The translations under genes were made by a program, and so were the position numbers. A stretch of 32,761 nucleotides of DNA from Actinomycetes bacterium. Lineage in GTDB: Bacteria > Actinomycetota > Actinomycetes > Streptosporangiales > Streptosporangiaceae. The notes under the pieces were generated by a model. The model saw only the letters and a program-made list of their open reading frames with translations. It was not told the origin of the DNA and ran no database searches. Each line of letters opens with the position of its first letter. Within the stretch, counting starts at the first letter, position 1. Location of the stretch: the NCBI GenBank assembly GCA_025964635.1, contig JAOPYP010000487.1, forward strand, positions 1 through 32,761, read 5' to 3'. Shown one piece after another: positions 8,002-16,492 of this stretch.

Positions 8002-9258
8002 GTGGCGGCGGCGCACGTGATTCTCGACTACGACGGCGAGGCGGCCGGTTTCCGGGCCGAGGTCCGCGCCTGGCTGGCGGCGAACCTGCCCGAGGACTGG
8101 CCCCCGCAGGCAGGCGAGCGGTCCCCGGAGGAGCGTGCGAAGTTCCGTCAGGAGTGGAACGAGAAGCTCTATGCGGCGGGCTGGATCTGCGCCTCCTGGC
8201 CGGCCGAGTACGGTGGCCGGGGTCTGTCCCAGCTGGAGTCGCTGATCCTGGCCGAGGAGTTCAGCCGGGCCAAGGCGCCGCTGCGGGCCGACTGGTTCGG
8301 CGACACGCTGGTCGGTCCCACGATCCTGCGCTGGGGCACCGAGGAACAGAAGAGCACGTTCATCCCGAGGATCCTGCGCGGTGAGATCAGCTGGTGCCAG
8401 GGCTTCTCCGAACCGGACGCCGGCTCGGACCTGGCCAGCCTGCGCACGTCGGCCCGGCTGGAGCAGGACGGGGAGGATGGCGGCCACTGGGTGATCAACG
8501 GCCAGAAGACCTGGACCACCCGCGCCGACGAGGCCGACTATATCTTCCTGCTGGCCCGCACCGAGCCGGACGAGCCCCGGCACAAGGGCATCTCCTACCT
8601 GCTGGTGCCGATGCGGCAGCCGGGGGTGGAGGTCCACCCGATCGAGCAGATAGACGGGGCGGCGGAGTTCAGCGAGGTCTTCCTCACCGACGCCCGGGCC
8701 CCGGCCGGCGCGGTGGTCGGCGGGCGCGGCAACGGCTGGACGGTCGCGATGACCACGCTCGGCTTCGAGCGGGGCGTGTCCTCCAGCATGAGCCACCAGC
8801 GGTTCGAGAAGGAACTGGCCGGCATCATCGACCTGGCCCGGGAACGCGGCGCCACGGCCGACCCGCTGACCCGCGACCGCCTGGTCCAGCAGTGGATGAA
8901 GGTCCAGCTGATCAAGTTCGGCAACCAGCGCTTGCTGTTCGACGCGCTCAACGGCACCCACCAGGCCGACGCGCTCCGGGCCACCACCAAGCTGTGGTGG
9001 TCGCGGACCCACCAGGACACGCTGGACCTGGCCATCGACCTGCTCGGCCCGGACGGCCAGGTGCTCACCGGCGACCCGGCCGGCGAGGGCAGCTGGATCC
9101 CCGGGGTCGGGCTGCGCCGCGGCCGCCCCGACTACCCGGCCTCGGCCCTGCAGCGGGCGTTCCTGTTCTCCCGCTCGGACACGATCGGCGGCGGCACCTC
9201 CGAGATCCAGCTCGGCATCATCGCGGAGCGGATCCTCAAGCTGCCCCGCGCGCGCTAG
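8002..9258 (+). CDS. Acyl-CoA dehydrogenase family protein
   Basis: WCQGFSEPDAGSDLASLRTSARL, VINGQKTWTTRADEADYIFLLARTEP, C-term GGGTSEIQLGIIAERILKLPR; GTG start at 8002. Confidence 0.92.
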   Translation: MAAAHVILDYDGEAAGFRAEVRAWLAANLPEDWPPQAGERSPEERAKFRQEWNEKLYAAGWICASWPAEYGGRGLSQLESLILAEEFSRAKAPLRADWFGDTLVGPTILRWGTEEQKSTFIPRILRGEISWCQGFSEPDAGSDLASLRTSARLEQDGEDGGHWVINGQKTWTTRADEADYIFLLARTEPDEPRHKGISYLLVPMRQPGVEVHPIEQIDGAAEFSEVFLTDARAPAGAVVGGRGNGWTVAMTTLGFERGVSSSMSHQRFEKELAGIIDLARERGATADPLTRDRLVQQWMKVQLIKFGNQRLLFDALNGTHQADALRATTKLWWSRTHQDTLDLAIDLLGPDGQVLTGDPAGEGSWIPGVGLRRGRPDYPASALQRAFLFSRSDTIGGGTSEIQLGIIAERILKLPRAR

Positions 9259-9260
9259 CC

Positions 9261-9275
9261 CCGGGGATGCCCCGG
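9261..9275. terminator. Short GC hairpin between convergent genes (putative terminator)
   Basis: CCGGGG-ATG-CCCCGG just after the 9258 stop; very short loop, no U-tract. Confidence 0.2.
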
Positions 9276-9337
9276 CGGGCAGGCGCCCGGCGACCGGATG
9301 AGCGATGAGTCGCCCAACGATCAGCTGCCCTGGACGA

Positions 9338-10510
9338 TCAGGCAACGATGCCCTGGTCGCGGAGGCCGGCCAGCGCGGCGCCGTCCAGGGACAGCCACTC
9401 AGTAAGCACCTCATCGGTGTGCTCGCCAGGCCGCGCGGGCGGGCGCTGGATCGCGCCGGGGGTGGCGCTGAACCGGGGCGCCGGGGCCGGCTGGACCACC
9501 CCGCCGTCATGCGCGAACGTGCCCCGCGCCTGATGGTGCGGGTGCTGCGGGGCCTCGGCCAGATCCAGTACCGGCGCGAAGCAGATGTCCCGCTCCCCGT
9601 CCAGCCGGGCGCACCACTCGTCCCGGGTGCGCTGCCGGAACACCGCCGCGAGCGGTCCCCGGATCGCAGGCCACTGCTCCTGGTCACGGCGAGGCGGCAG
9701 GTCCTCCAGGCGGAGGCCGAGCACCTCCAGCAGGCGGGCGTAGAACCGGTGCTCGATCGGCCCGACCGACACGAACTTGCCGTCGGCGCACTCGTACACG
9801 TCGTAGAACGGCGCGCCGGAGTCGATGACGTTGTGCCCCCGCTCGAGCGAGTAGAGGCCTTGGGCGTGGAAGCCCCACACATTGGTCATCAGCGAGGCCA
9901 CGCCGTCGATCATGGCCGCGTCCACCACCTGCCCTCGGCCGGTCCGGCGCGCCTCGAGCAGCCCGCACACCACGCCGAAGGCGAGGAACAGCCCCCCACC
10001 GCCCATGTCCCCCACCAGGTTCAGCGGCGGCACTGGCGGCTGCCCGGCCCGGCCGATGTGCGCCAGCGCGCCCGCGAGCGCCACGTAGTTGATGTCGTGA
10101 CCCGCATGGTGGGCCAGCGGTCCGTCCTGCCCCCAGCCGGTCATCCGCCCGTACACGAGCTCCGGACGGCGGGCCAGGCAGGCACCGGGCCCGATGCCCA
10201 GCCGCTCGGCGGCACCTGGCCGGTAAGGGTCGAGCAGGGCGTCAGCGCGGCTCACCAGGTCCAGCAACAGCGCCGGGCCGGCCGCCGACTTCAGGTCCAC
10301 GGCGACCGACCGGCGGCCCCGGGTGACGATGTCGCCGGGCACGGCCGGCCCCGCCTTGGCCGCGGTGTCCGTCCGCTCCACCCGGATGACGTCGGCGCCC
10401 AGGTCGCTCAGCAGCATGGCCGCGTACGGCGCGGGGCCGAGCCCGGCCAGCTCGATGATGCGGAACCCGCGGAGCGGCCCTGAGCCACCGGCCCGGTCGG
10501 TGTCGTCCAC
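9338..10510 (-). CDS. CaiB/BaiF CoA-transferase family protein, alpha-methylacyl-CoA racemase-like
   Basis: GFRIIELAGLGPAPYAAMLLSDLGADVIRVER, GRRSVAVDLKS, MTGWGQDGPLAHHAGHDINYVALAGAL; GTG start at 10510 (the 785-aa ORF N-terminus is out-of-frame readthrough). Confidence 0.9.
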   Translation of the reverse strand: MDDTDRAGGSGPLRGFRIIELAGLGPAPYAAMLLSDLGADVIRVERTDTAAKAGPAVPGDIVTRGRRSVAVDLKSAAGPALLLDLVSRADALLDPYRPGAAERLGIGPGACLARRPELVYGRMTGWGQDGPLAHHAGHDINYVALAGALAHIGRAGQPPVPPLNLVGDMGGGGLFLAFGVVCGLLEARRTGRGQVVDAAMIDGVASLMTNVWGFHAQGLYSLERGHNVIDSGAPFYDVYECADGKFVSVGPIEHRFYARLLEVLGLRLEDLPPRRDQEQWPAIRGPLAAVFRQRTRDEWCARLDGERDICFAPVLDLAEAPQHPHHQARGTFAHDGGVVQPAPAPRFSATPGAIQRPPARPGEHTDEVLTEWLSLDGAALAGLRDQGIVA

Positions 10511-10577
10511 TGTCCTGCTCCCTTCCAGGCCACCCGCGTGGCCACCGCTCCCGCCACCCAGTGTCCCGGGTTGACTC

Positions 10578-10616
10578 CGGTCAGGAATAGCCTGACCGTG
10601 CCAGGCACTGCCTGAC
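10578..10616. promoter_or_regulatory. Two adjacent inverted repeats with GTCAGG half-sites upstream of the racemase-like gene
   Basis: CGGTCAGG-AATAG-CCTGACCG (10578-10598) and GCCAGGCA-C-TGCCTGAC (10600-10616). Confidence 0.45.
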
Positions 10617-10644
10617 GCAGCTACCTCTGACACGACGAGAGTGA

Positions 10645-11754
10645 TCACGGGCCGCCGCCCGGAGCCGCGCTGTCGCCCGCCGGTGAGCTGCGCAGGCCGG
10701 GAGACTGCCCGTTGGCCGACCCGGGCGGGCCGCCGCCGGCGGCCCCGGGACCGGACTCGGCCGGGGACGATTCCACCGGCTGGGCCGGGGTCACGTCGGC
10801 GCGGGCCCGGCGCTGCCGCCAGACCGCGAAGGACACCGCCACGATCAGGGCGACCCCGTTGAACATGTCGTTGAGCCACTGCACGCTGGTGATGAGCTGA
10901 ACCCCGAAAACGCCGGTAGCCAGGACATAGACCGCCAGCACCGTGCCCCACACGTTGAACCGGCCCGGGCGCAGCTGCGTCGAGCCCAGGAACGCGGCCG
11001 CGTAGGCCGGCAGCAGCAGCGCGGGGCCGAAGGTGAGCGACGGCCCGCTCTGCGACGAGAACAGGACACCGGCCAGGCCGGCGACCGTGCCGGAGAAGAT
11101 CAGGGACAGCCACGTCCAGCCGCCGACCCGGACGCCGGACAGCCGCGCGGCGACGCCGTTCCCGCCGGTGGCGTACATGTACCGCCCGGCGGGCGTCCGT
11201 TCCAGGAACCACCAGCTGATGAGCGCGATGATGATCACGTAGAAGAACAGGGCCTGGAAACCGAAGATCTGGTACTGGGTGAGCCTGGCCCAGGCGGAGG
11301 AGGTCGGCGGCTGCGGCTGGCTGTTCCCGCTGACGATGGTCTCGACCGCGCCCACGATGGTGGCCATGCCGAGGGTCGCGATGAACGCGTTGACCTGCAG
11401 CCGCACGATGATGAAGCCGTTCACCGCCCCGATGATCACCCCGATGAGGAGCGCCACCGCGATGGCGGGCCACATGGACCAGTGCTGCTGCGACTGGAGG
11501 AGCGCCACCAGCACGGCACTGAGGTTCGCGGTGGCCCCGATGCTGAGGTCGAAGGCGCCGGTCGCGAGCGGGACGACCACGGCCAGCCCGAGGAGCGCCG
11601 CCACGGCCTGCTCGGAGGCGATCGAGTGGACGGTGCCGAGGGTGAGGAAGAGGCGGGGCTCCCAGATCCCGAAGATCAGGATGAACAGGCCCCACAGGTA
11701 CAGGCCGCTGAAACGGTCAAACCCGAAGTTGAGCCGCTTGCCGCTGATTCTCAC
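10645..11754 (-). CDS. Sugar-type ABC transporter permease (RbsC-like)
   Basis: Multi-TM; AFDLSIGATANLSAVLVALL, GFIIVRLQVNAFIATLGMATIVGA; GTG start at 11754 overlaps the ATPase stop by 4 nt (GTGA). Confidence 0.9.
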   Translation of the reverse strand: MRISGKRLNFGFDRFSGLYLWGLFILIFGIWEPRLFLTLGTVHSIASEQAVAALLGLAVVVPLATGAFDLSIGATANLSAVLVALLQSQQHWSMWPAIAVALLIGVIIGAVNGFIIVRLQVNAFIATLGMATIVGAVETIVSGNSQPQPPTSSAWARLTQYQIFGFQALFFYVIIIALISWWFLERTPAGRYMYATGGNGVAARLSGVRVGGWTWLSLIFSGTVAGLAGVLFSSQSGPSLTFGPALLLPAYAAAFLGSTQLRPGRFNVWGTVLAVYVLATGVFGVQLITSVQWLNDMFNGVALIVAVSFAVWRQRRARADVTPAQPVESSPAESGPGAAGGGPPGSANGQSPGLRSSPAGDSAAPGGGP

Positions 11755-13391
11755 TTGTCCGCCGGCCCTTCCTGGTCGGGGAAGCCCTGGTCGGGGAAGA
11801 CCCGGCCCGGGGAAGCCCCTGGCCGGGGGACCCCCGTGGTGGAGGAAACCCCGTGGTTGGGAGACGCGCTGCCCAGCAGGCACTCCCGGCTGATGGCGCG
11901 GGCGGACACCTCGCCGCCGCGAAGGTCGGCGGCGGCCCGGCCGTCCCGGCACACGATGACGCGCTGGCAGATCGCGGCCAGCTCGTCGACGTCTGAGGAA
12001 CTGATCACGATCGCGGCGCCGCCCGCGGCCGCCTGGACCAGCTGCCGGTGCAGCACCGCCTTGGCCCCCACATCGACGCCCTGGGTCGGCTCGTCGAGCA
12101 GGAACACCACGGGCTCGCGGCGGAGCCACTTGGCGAACATGATCTTCTGCTGGTTGCCGCCGCTGAACGACTCCAGGGGCAGGTCGACCAGATCAGGCGG
12201 CCGGACGCTGAGCCGCTGGAACCACGTGAGCGCGATCCGGCGCTCGGGGCGGCCTCTCATCGTGCCGAACCTGCGGAACGGCCGCAGGCTGGACAGGGAG
12301 ATGTTCTCCCGGGCGGACAGGCTCAGGATCGCCGCGTTCCGCACCCGGTCCGCCGGGAGGTAGGCCAGACCATGCCGCATGGCCAGGTCCGGCCGGGATG
12401 GCGCGAGCCGCACCCCGCCAGCGGTCAGTACCTCGCCGGTGCGGTCGATGGCCCCGAACGCGGCCCCCAGCACCGTTTCGCGGCCTGACCCGGTGATTCC
12501 GGCGATCCCGGTGATCTGGCCGGCCCCGAAATCGGCCGAGAAGCCATCGAGCGACGCGCCCGTGATACCCCGCAGCGACAGCGCCGGCCGCTCCCCCTCG
12601 GCCGGCAGGGTCTCCGCCACGTGGTGCGCGGCGGTCAGTTCCTCGCCGACCAGCAGGTCGACCAGGCGGCGGTGGTCCAGCGAGGAGGTGGGCACGGCCG
12701 CCACCTCGCGGCCGTCCCGCAGCACGGTCACGTTGCCGGCGATCGTGAAGATCTCGTCCAGCCGGTGGGTGACGTAGAGGACGCCGACCCCGGCGGCTGA
12801 CACCCTGCGGATGATGTCCATCAGCCGGTCCACCTCGGTCGCCGGGAGCGTGGCGGTCGGTTCATCGAGGACCAGCAGGCGCACCGGGGACCCCGGATCC
12901 TCCCGGAGCGCGCGGGCGATGGCTACCCCGGTCCGGGTGGCCGGGGACAGGCTGCCCACGCTGGCTCCGGGATCGACGGCCAGGCCCACGCGGGCCAGGT
13001 CGGCCCGGGCCCGCTCACTACTGCGCCGGGCCGAGATCGTGCCCAGCCTGGTTGCGAAGCCGGCCCCGATGGCCAGGTTGTCGAGCACCGGGATGCTGTC
13101 CACCAGGCCCAGATCCTGATGCACGAACCGCGCCCCCAGCCGGTACGAGCTGGCCGGATGCCCGAGCGGGAGCGGCTGGCCGGAGACGGCGACGGTGCCG
13201 GCATCGGGCCGGTGGAAGCCCGAGAGGATCTTGATGAGGGTTGACTTCCCCGACCCGTTCTCGCCGAGCACGGCGTGGACCTCGCCCGGGCCGATCGCGA
13301 GGTCCACGTCCTGGAGGGCGACGCTGGCGCCGAAGCGCTTGCTCAGCCCGGTGACCGCAAGAGCCGGGGTCGTGTCGGCCGGTGCGGTCAT
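11751..13391 (-). CDS. Sugar-type ABC transporter ATP-binding protein (RbsA-like, two ATPase domains)
   Basis: Walker A GENGSGKSTLIKILSG, LLVLDEPTATLP, second half SGGNQQKIMFAKWL...VVFLLDEPTQGVDVGAK. Confidence 0.93.
   Translation of the reverse strand: MTAPADTTPALAVTGLSKRFGASVALQDVDLAIGPGEVHAVLGENGSGKSTLIKILSGFHRPDAGTVAVSGQPLPLGHPASSYRLGARFVHQDLGLVDSIPVLDNLAIGAGFATRLGTISARRSSERARADLARVGLAVDPGASVGSLSPATRTGVAIARALREDPGSPVRLLVLDEPTATLPATEVDRLMDIIRRVSAAGVGVLYVTHRLDEIFTIAGNVTVLRDGREVAAVPTSSLDHRRLVDLLVGEELTAAHHVAETLPAEGERPALSLRGITGASLDGFSADFGAGQITGIAGITGSGRETVLGAAFGAIDRTGEVLTAGGVRLAPSRPDLAMRHGLAYLPADRVRNAAILSLSARENISLSSLRPFRRFGTMRGRPERRIALTWFQRLSVRPPDLVDLPLESFSGGNQQKIMFAKWLRREPVVFLLDEPTQGVDVGAKAVLHRQLVQAAAGGAAIVISSSDVDELAAICQRVIVCRDGRAAADLRGGEVSARAISRECLLGSASPNHGVSSTTGVPRPGASPGRVFPDQGFPDQEGPADK
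11771..11864. repeat. Degenerate ~15-bp tandem repeat array inside the 3' end of the ATPase gene
   Basis: cctggtcggggaagc / cctggtcggggaaga / cccggcccggggaagc / ccctggccgggggac ...; encodes FPDQG-FPDQE on the minus strand. Confidence 0.6.
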
Positions 13392-13456
13392 CGGGTCGTC
13401 CCTGCCTTCCTGGCTGGCCCGGCTGCGGGAGCATCCCGGGTGGAGGCTGCCCAGGA

Positions 13457-14617
13457 CTAGGGAAGCTTCCAGAGCTTGCGGAACTGCTGCGGGTAGTTCG
13501 CCGGCACGTCATAGTCGGCCGCCGGGCTGAACTGGACGCTCTTGGTGAGCAGCTGCTTGGGCTGTATGCCGTCGTAGGGGTTGAAGGTCATCCCCTCGGC
13601 GTGCCGGAGCGCGATGTCCAGGTACTGCCAGCCGCCGATGTGCAGCGATGCGCCGGTGAAGGCGGCCTCCGTGCCGCTCTTGACGTCGGTCAGGTTCTCC
13701 ACGTCACCGTTCTCGCCGGCGATCTTCACCTTCCCGGAGAGACCTGCCGCGGAGAGGGCGGCAGGCAGGCCGCCGATGAAGGGACCTTCGGTCGCCACCA
13801 CGTAATTGATGGACGGGTTCCGTTGCAGATCTGCCACGATGGCCGAGTTGACCTTTCCACCGGTCGCATCGGCGACGGACATGTTCAGGTTGGTCACGCT
13901 GCAGCTGCGGCACTGCTTCTGCACATCAGCCTGGAACGCGTCGCTGAACGTCTTCAGATACGGAAGCTCGTCGGTGCGGACGTTGAGCGCATGTCCCTGG
14001 CCGCCCGAATCGGCGATGAACCAGTTAGCCAGGATCTGCCCGGTCTTCACGCCGTCCGGCGGCCCGCTGATGTTGCCGATAACCGTGGAATTCAGCGCGA
14101 GCGGCCCGACATAGCCGGCGACGATCGGCACGCCCGCCTTCTTGTACGAAGGAATAATGCTCGACCACACCGCCTCGGGCAGGCCGGATAGGCCGACGGC
14201 CGTTGGATGGTAGTTGAGCGCGAGCCTGAAGGCGCTCAGGACGGTAGCCGGATTGGCCTGCTGGTACTGGACCACCTTCAGGTTCCAGCCCGCGGCGCTG
14301 GCCGCCTGCCGGACGCCGACCAGGATCTGCGCGCACGCGGAGAGCTCGCAGTTCAGCCAGACAAAGGTTTTGCCTGATGGCGGGGCAGCCTTCAGCGGCT
14401 GGGTCAGGCCGAGCTGGGTGGGCGCCTTCTCCCACGTGGCCGCGACCGCCTGAGCCGCCTTAACTCCGGGCGAGCTGGCGCTCGTCGATGCGGAGCCCCC
14501 CGATGCTGAGCTCCCCGGGCTCGAACATGCACTGAGGATAACCATCAGCAGCGCGCAGGACAGGGCAGCAAAAACCTTTGGCCGTGCAATAACCCCGGTG
14601 CGGACAGGACTCGTCAT
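13457..14617 (-). CDS. ABC transporter substrate-binding lipoprotein (ribose/RbsB-type)
   Basis: Signal peptide with lipobox LSAC; periplasmic binding protein-like fold motifs (VNSAIVADLQRNPSINYVVA, VAGYVG); upstream of ATPase and permease. Confidence 0.85.
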   Translation of the reverse strand: MTSPVRTGVIARPKVFAALSCALLMVILSACSSPGSSASGGSASTSASSPGVKAAQAVAATWEKAPTQLGLTQPLKAAPPSGKTFVWLNCELSACAQILVGVRQAASAAGWNLKVVQYQQANPATVLSAFRLALNYHPTAVGLSGLPEAVWSSIIPSYKKAGVPIVAGYVGPLALNSTVIGNISGPPDGVKTGQILANWFIADSGGQGHALNVRTDELPYLKTFSDAFQADVQKQCRSCSVTNLNMSVADATGGKVNSAIVADLQRNPSINYVVATEGPFIGGLPAALSAAGLSGKVKIAGENGDVENLTDVKSGTEAAFTGASLHIGGWQYLDIALRHAEGMTFNPYDGIQPKQLLTKSVQFSPAADYDVPANYPQQFRKLWKLP

Positions 14618-14726
14618 CGTGGTTCCCGCCTGTGGTTGAGTTCCCAGGGACAGCAGAAAGAACGGGGGCTGTCTCATCAGTTATCAATACTGTGATCTGG
14701 ACCATAGCCCAGCTATCGAATTCTCG

Positions 14727-14742
14727 TCAACACCATCGTTGA
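14727..14742. promoter_or_regulatory. Palindrome TCAACACCATCGTTGA (shared 16-bp motif, site 2)
   Basis: Upstream of the binding-protein gene; minus-strand TTGACG with CTATGG/TATGGT 17-18 nt further on looks like a promoter. Confidence 0.5.
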
Positions 14743-14842
14743 AAAATTCGTAACGGATAGGAAACAAGAGAATCCACGTGAGGGCACAGGAAGGCCCCCG
14801 TGATGGCCAGGCAATGGCGATCCCGGGATCAGCGGCAACTGA

Positions 14843-16492
14843 CTAGGAAGTGACTACCTGGCCGGGCACTCCAAGTTCGGCGACGGCGCGCTTGCGCAAC
14901 GTATTCAGATCGACTTTCCCGGTTGGCCCGCGGCCGATAGACGCGGCGAAGATGACGTCCCGTGGCGCTTTGTAGCCCGCCAGGCGCGCCTTGCAATGGC
15001 TGATCACGGCCTCGGCGGAGAGCACCTGTCCCGGTACGGCCTGCACGACCGCGACCACGGCCTGCCCGAACCGTTCGTGCGGCACGCCGATGACCACGGC
15101 GTCGGCTACCCCGGGCAGCGTGGCGATGACCTTCTCGACCTCGTCCGGGTAAACCTTCTCGCCTCCGGTGTTGATGCAGGCCGACCCGCGGCCGAGCAGG
15201 GTCACCGTGCCGTCCGCGGCGACCACGGCCCAGTCGCCGGGCACCGAGTACCGCCGCCCGTCGAGCTCCCGGAACACCTCGGCCGTTTTCCGCTCGTCCT
15301 TGTAGTAGCCGATCGGCTGCCGCCCGGAGAAGGCGATCAGGCCGGCCACCCCGGACCCCGGGACCACGTCCCGGCCGGCCTCGTCGATGACGCGCATGCC
15401 GGGCCGGGGCCGGAAGGACCCGTCCGAGGCGGCGATGTTGTCCTTGGTCACCACCGAGGAGCCGACCGTGATGGCCTCCGAGGCGCCGAACACGTCATTG
15501 ATGAGCAGGTGCGGCGCGTGGGCGAGGAGCCGCCGCTTGGTCGCCTCGGTGAACACCACCCCGCCGGAGGTGATGGTCTTCAGGCCGGACAGGTGCCAGC
15601 GGCCGGGGTGGGCGTCCAGCGCGTCCGCCACCGGCCTGGCGAAGGCGTCACCGACCCAGCTCGCCGAGTGCACCTGCCAGGTGTCCACTGTGTCGAGGAA
15701 CTCGACCGGGTCGAATGAGCGCCCTTCAAGCAGGACGATCGCCCCCCCGCGGGCCAGGATCGGCATGCAGCTGAAGCAGCCGGCGCCGTGCATGAGCGGC
15801 GCGGCCGGGAGCATCCGGCGGCCCTCGCGGGCCACCCGGGACCGCGCGTAGTCCAGGTCCGGCTCGTCCGGGTAGCCGCCGCGCGCGGCGTTGCCGAGCA
15901 GGATGAACAGGTCATCCTGGCGCCACATCACGCCCTTGGGCATGCCGGTGGTGCCGCCCGTGTACAGCAGCAGCAGGTCACCGCCGCTGCGCCGCGCGTG
16001 CCCATCCTCGTCCGGGCCGGGATCCGGGCCCGCGGCGGTCCCCGTGGCCACGGCCTGGTAGCTGACCGCCCATCCGGGGCAGGGCCCGGTGCCGTCATCG
16101 ACCCACAGCCAGCTGAGGATCTGCGGCAGGCGGCCGCGGATGAGCTCGATCTGGGCGGTGAACTCGCCGTGGAATACCACGGCGCGCACGTCCGCGTTGT
16201 CCCACAGGTAGACCAGCTCGGCGTGGCCGTACCGGTAGTTGGTGTTGACCGGGACCAGCGAGGCCTTCAGGCAGGCGTACAGCGACTCGATGTACTCCGG
16301 GCTGTTGCGGAGGTACTGGGCCACGCTGCTGCGCCGCGGCACCCCGGTGGCCAGCAGATAGCCGGCTACCCGGCCGGCCCGCTGGTCGAGCTCCTGCCAG
16401 CTGAGGACCCGTCCGCCCTGGATGACCGCCGGCGACCCGGGCACCTCCGCCGCCACGACCTCCAGGACGTCGGCGATGTTCCAGCCGGTCAT
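14843..16492 (-). CDS. AMP-dependent acyl-CoA synthetase (FadD-like)
   Basis: LLYTGGTTGMPKGVMWR, GGEKVYPDEVEKVIATLPGVADAVVIGVPHERFGQAVVAVV; 4-nt overlap with upstream CoA-transferase. Confidence 0.92.
   Translation of the reverse strand: MTGWNIADVLEVVAAEVPGSPAVIQGGRVLSWQELDQRAGRVAGYLLATGVPRRSSVAQYLRNSPEYIESLYACLKASLVPVNTNYRYGHAELVYLWDNADVRAVVFHGEFTAQIELIRGRLPQILSWLWVDDGTGPCPGWAVSYQAVATGTAAGPDPGPDEDGHARRSGGDLLLLYTGGTTGMPKGVMWRQDDLFILLGNAARGGYPDEPDLDYARSRVAREGRRMLPAAPLMHGAGCFSCMPILARGGAIVLLEGRSFDPVEFLDTVDTWQVHSASWVGDAFARPVADALDAHPGRWHLSGLKTITSGGVVFTEATKRRLLAHAPHLLINDVFGASEAITVGSSVVTKDNIAASDGSFRPRPGMRVIDEAGRDVVPGSGVAGLIAFSGRQPIGYYKDERKTAEVFRELDGRRYSVPGDWAVVAADGTVTLLGRGSACINTGGEKVYPDEVEKVIATLPGVADAVVIGVPHERFGQAVVAVVQAVPGQVLSAEAVISHCKARLAGYKAPRDVIFAASIGRGPTGKVDLNTLRKRAVAELGVPGQVVTS

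Noticed and set aside
6701-8020. 439-aa plus-strand ORF
   Set aside because: Antisense shadow of the 6722-7906 acyl-CoA dehydrogenase.
7933-9882. 649-aa minus-strand ORF
   Set aside because: Antisense to the well-supported acyl-CoA dehydrogenase; low-complexity R/P/G/A-rich translation typical of high-GC shadow ORFs.
10511-11695. N-terminal half of the 785-aa minus-strand ORF
   Set aside because: Out-of-frame readthrough over the ABC permease; conserved CaiB homology begins only after GTG at 10510.
14819-14830. Palindrome GATCCCGGGATC upstream of the binding-protein gene
   Set aside because: Perfect 12-bp palindrome, but close to the ligase stop and far from the likely promoter; could be chance in GC-rich DNA.
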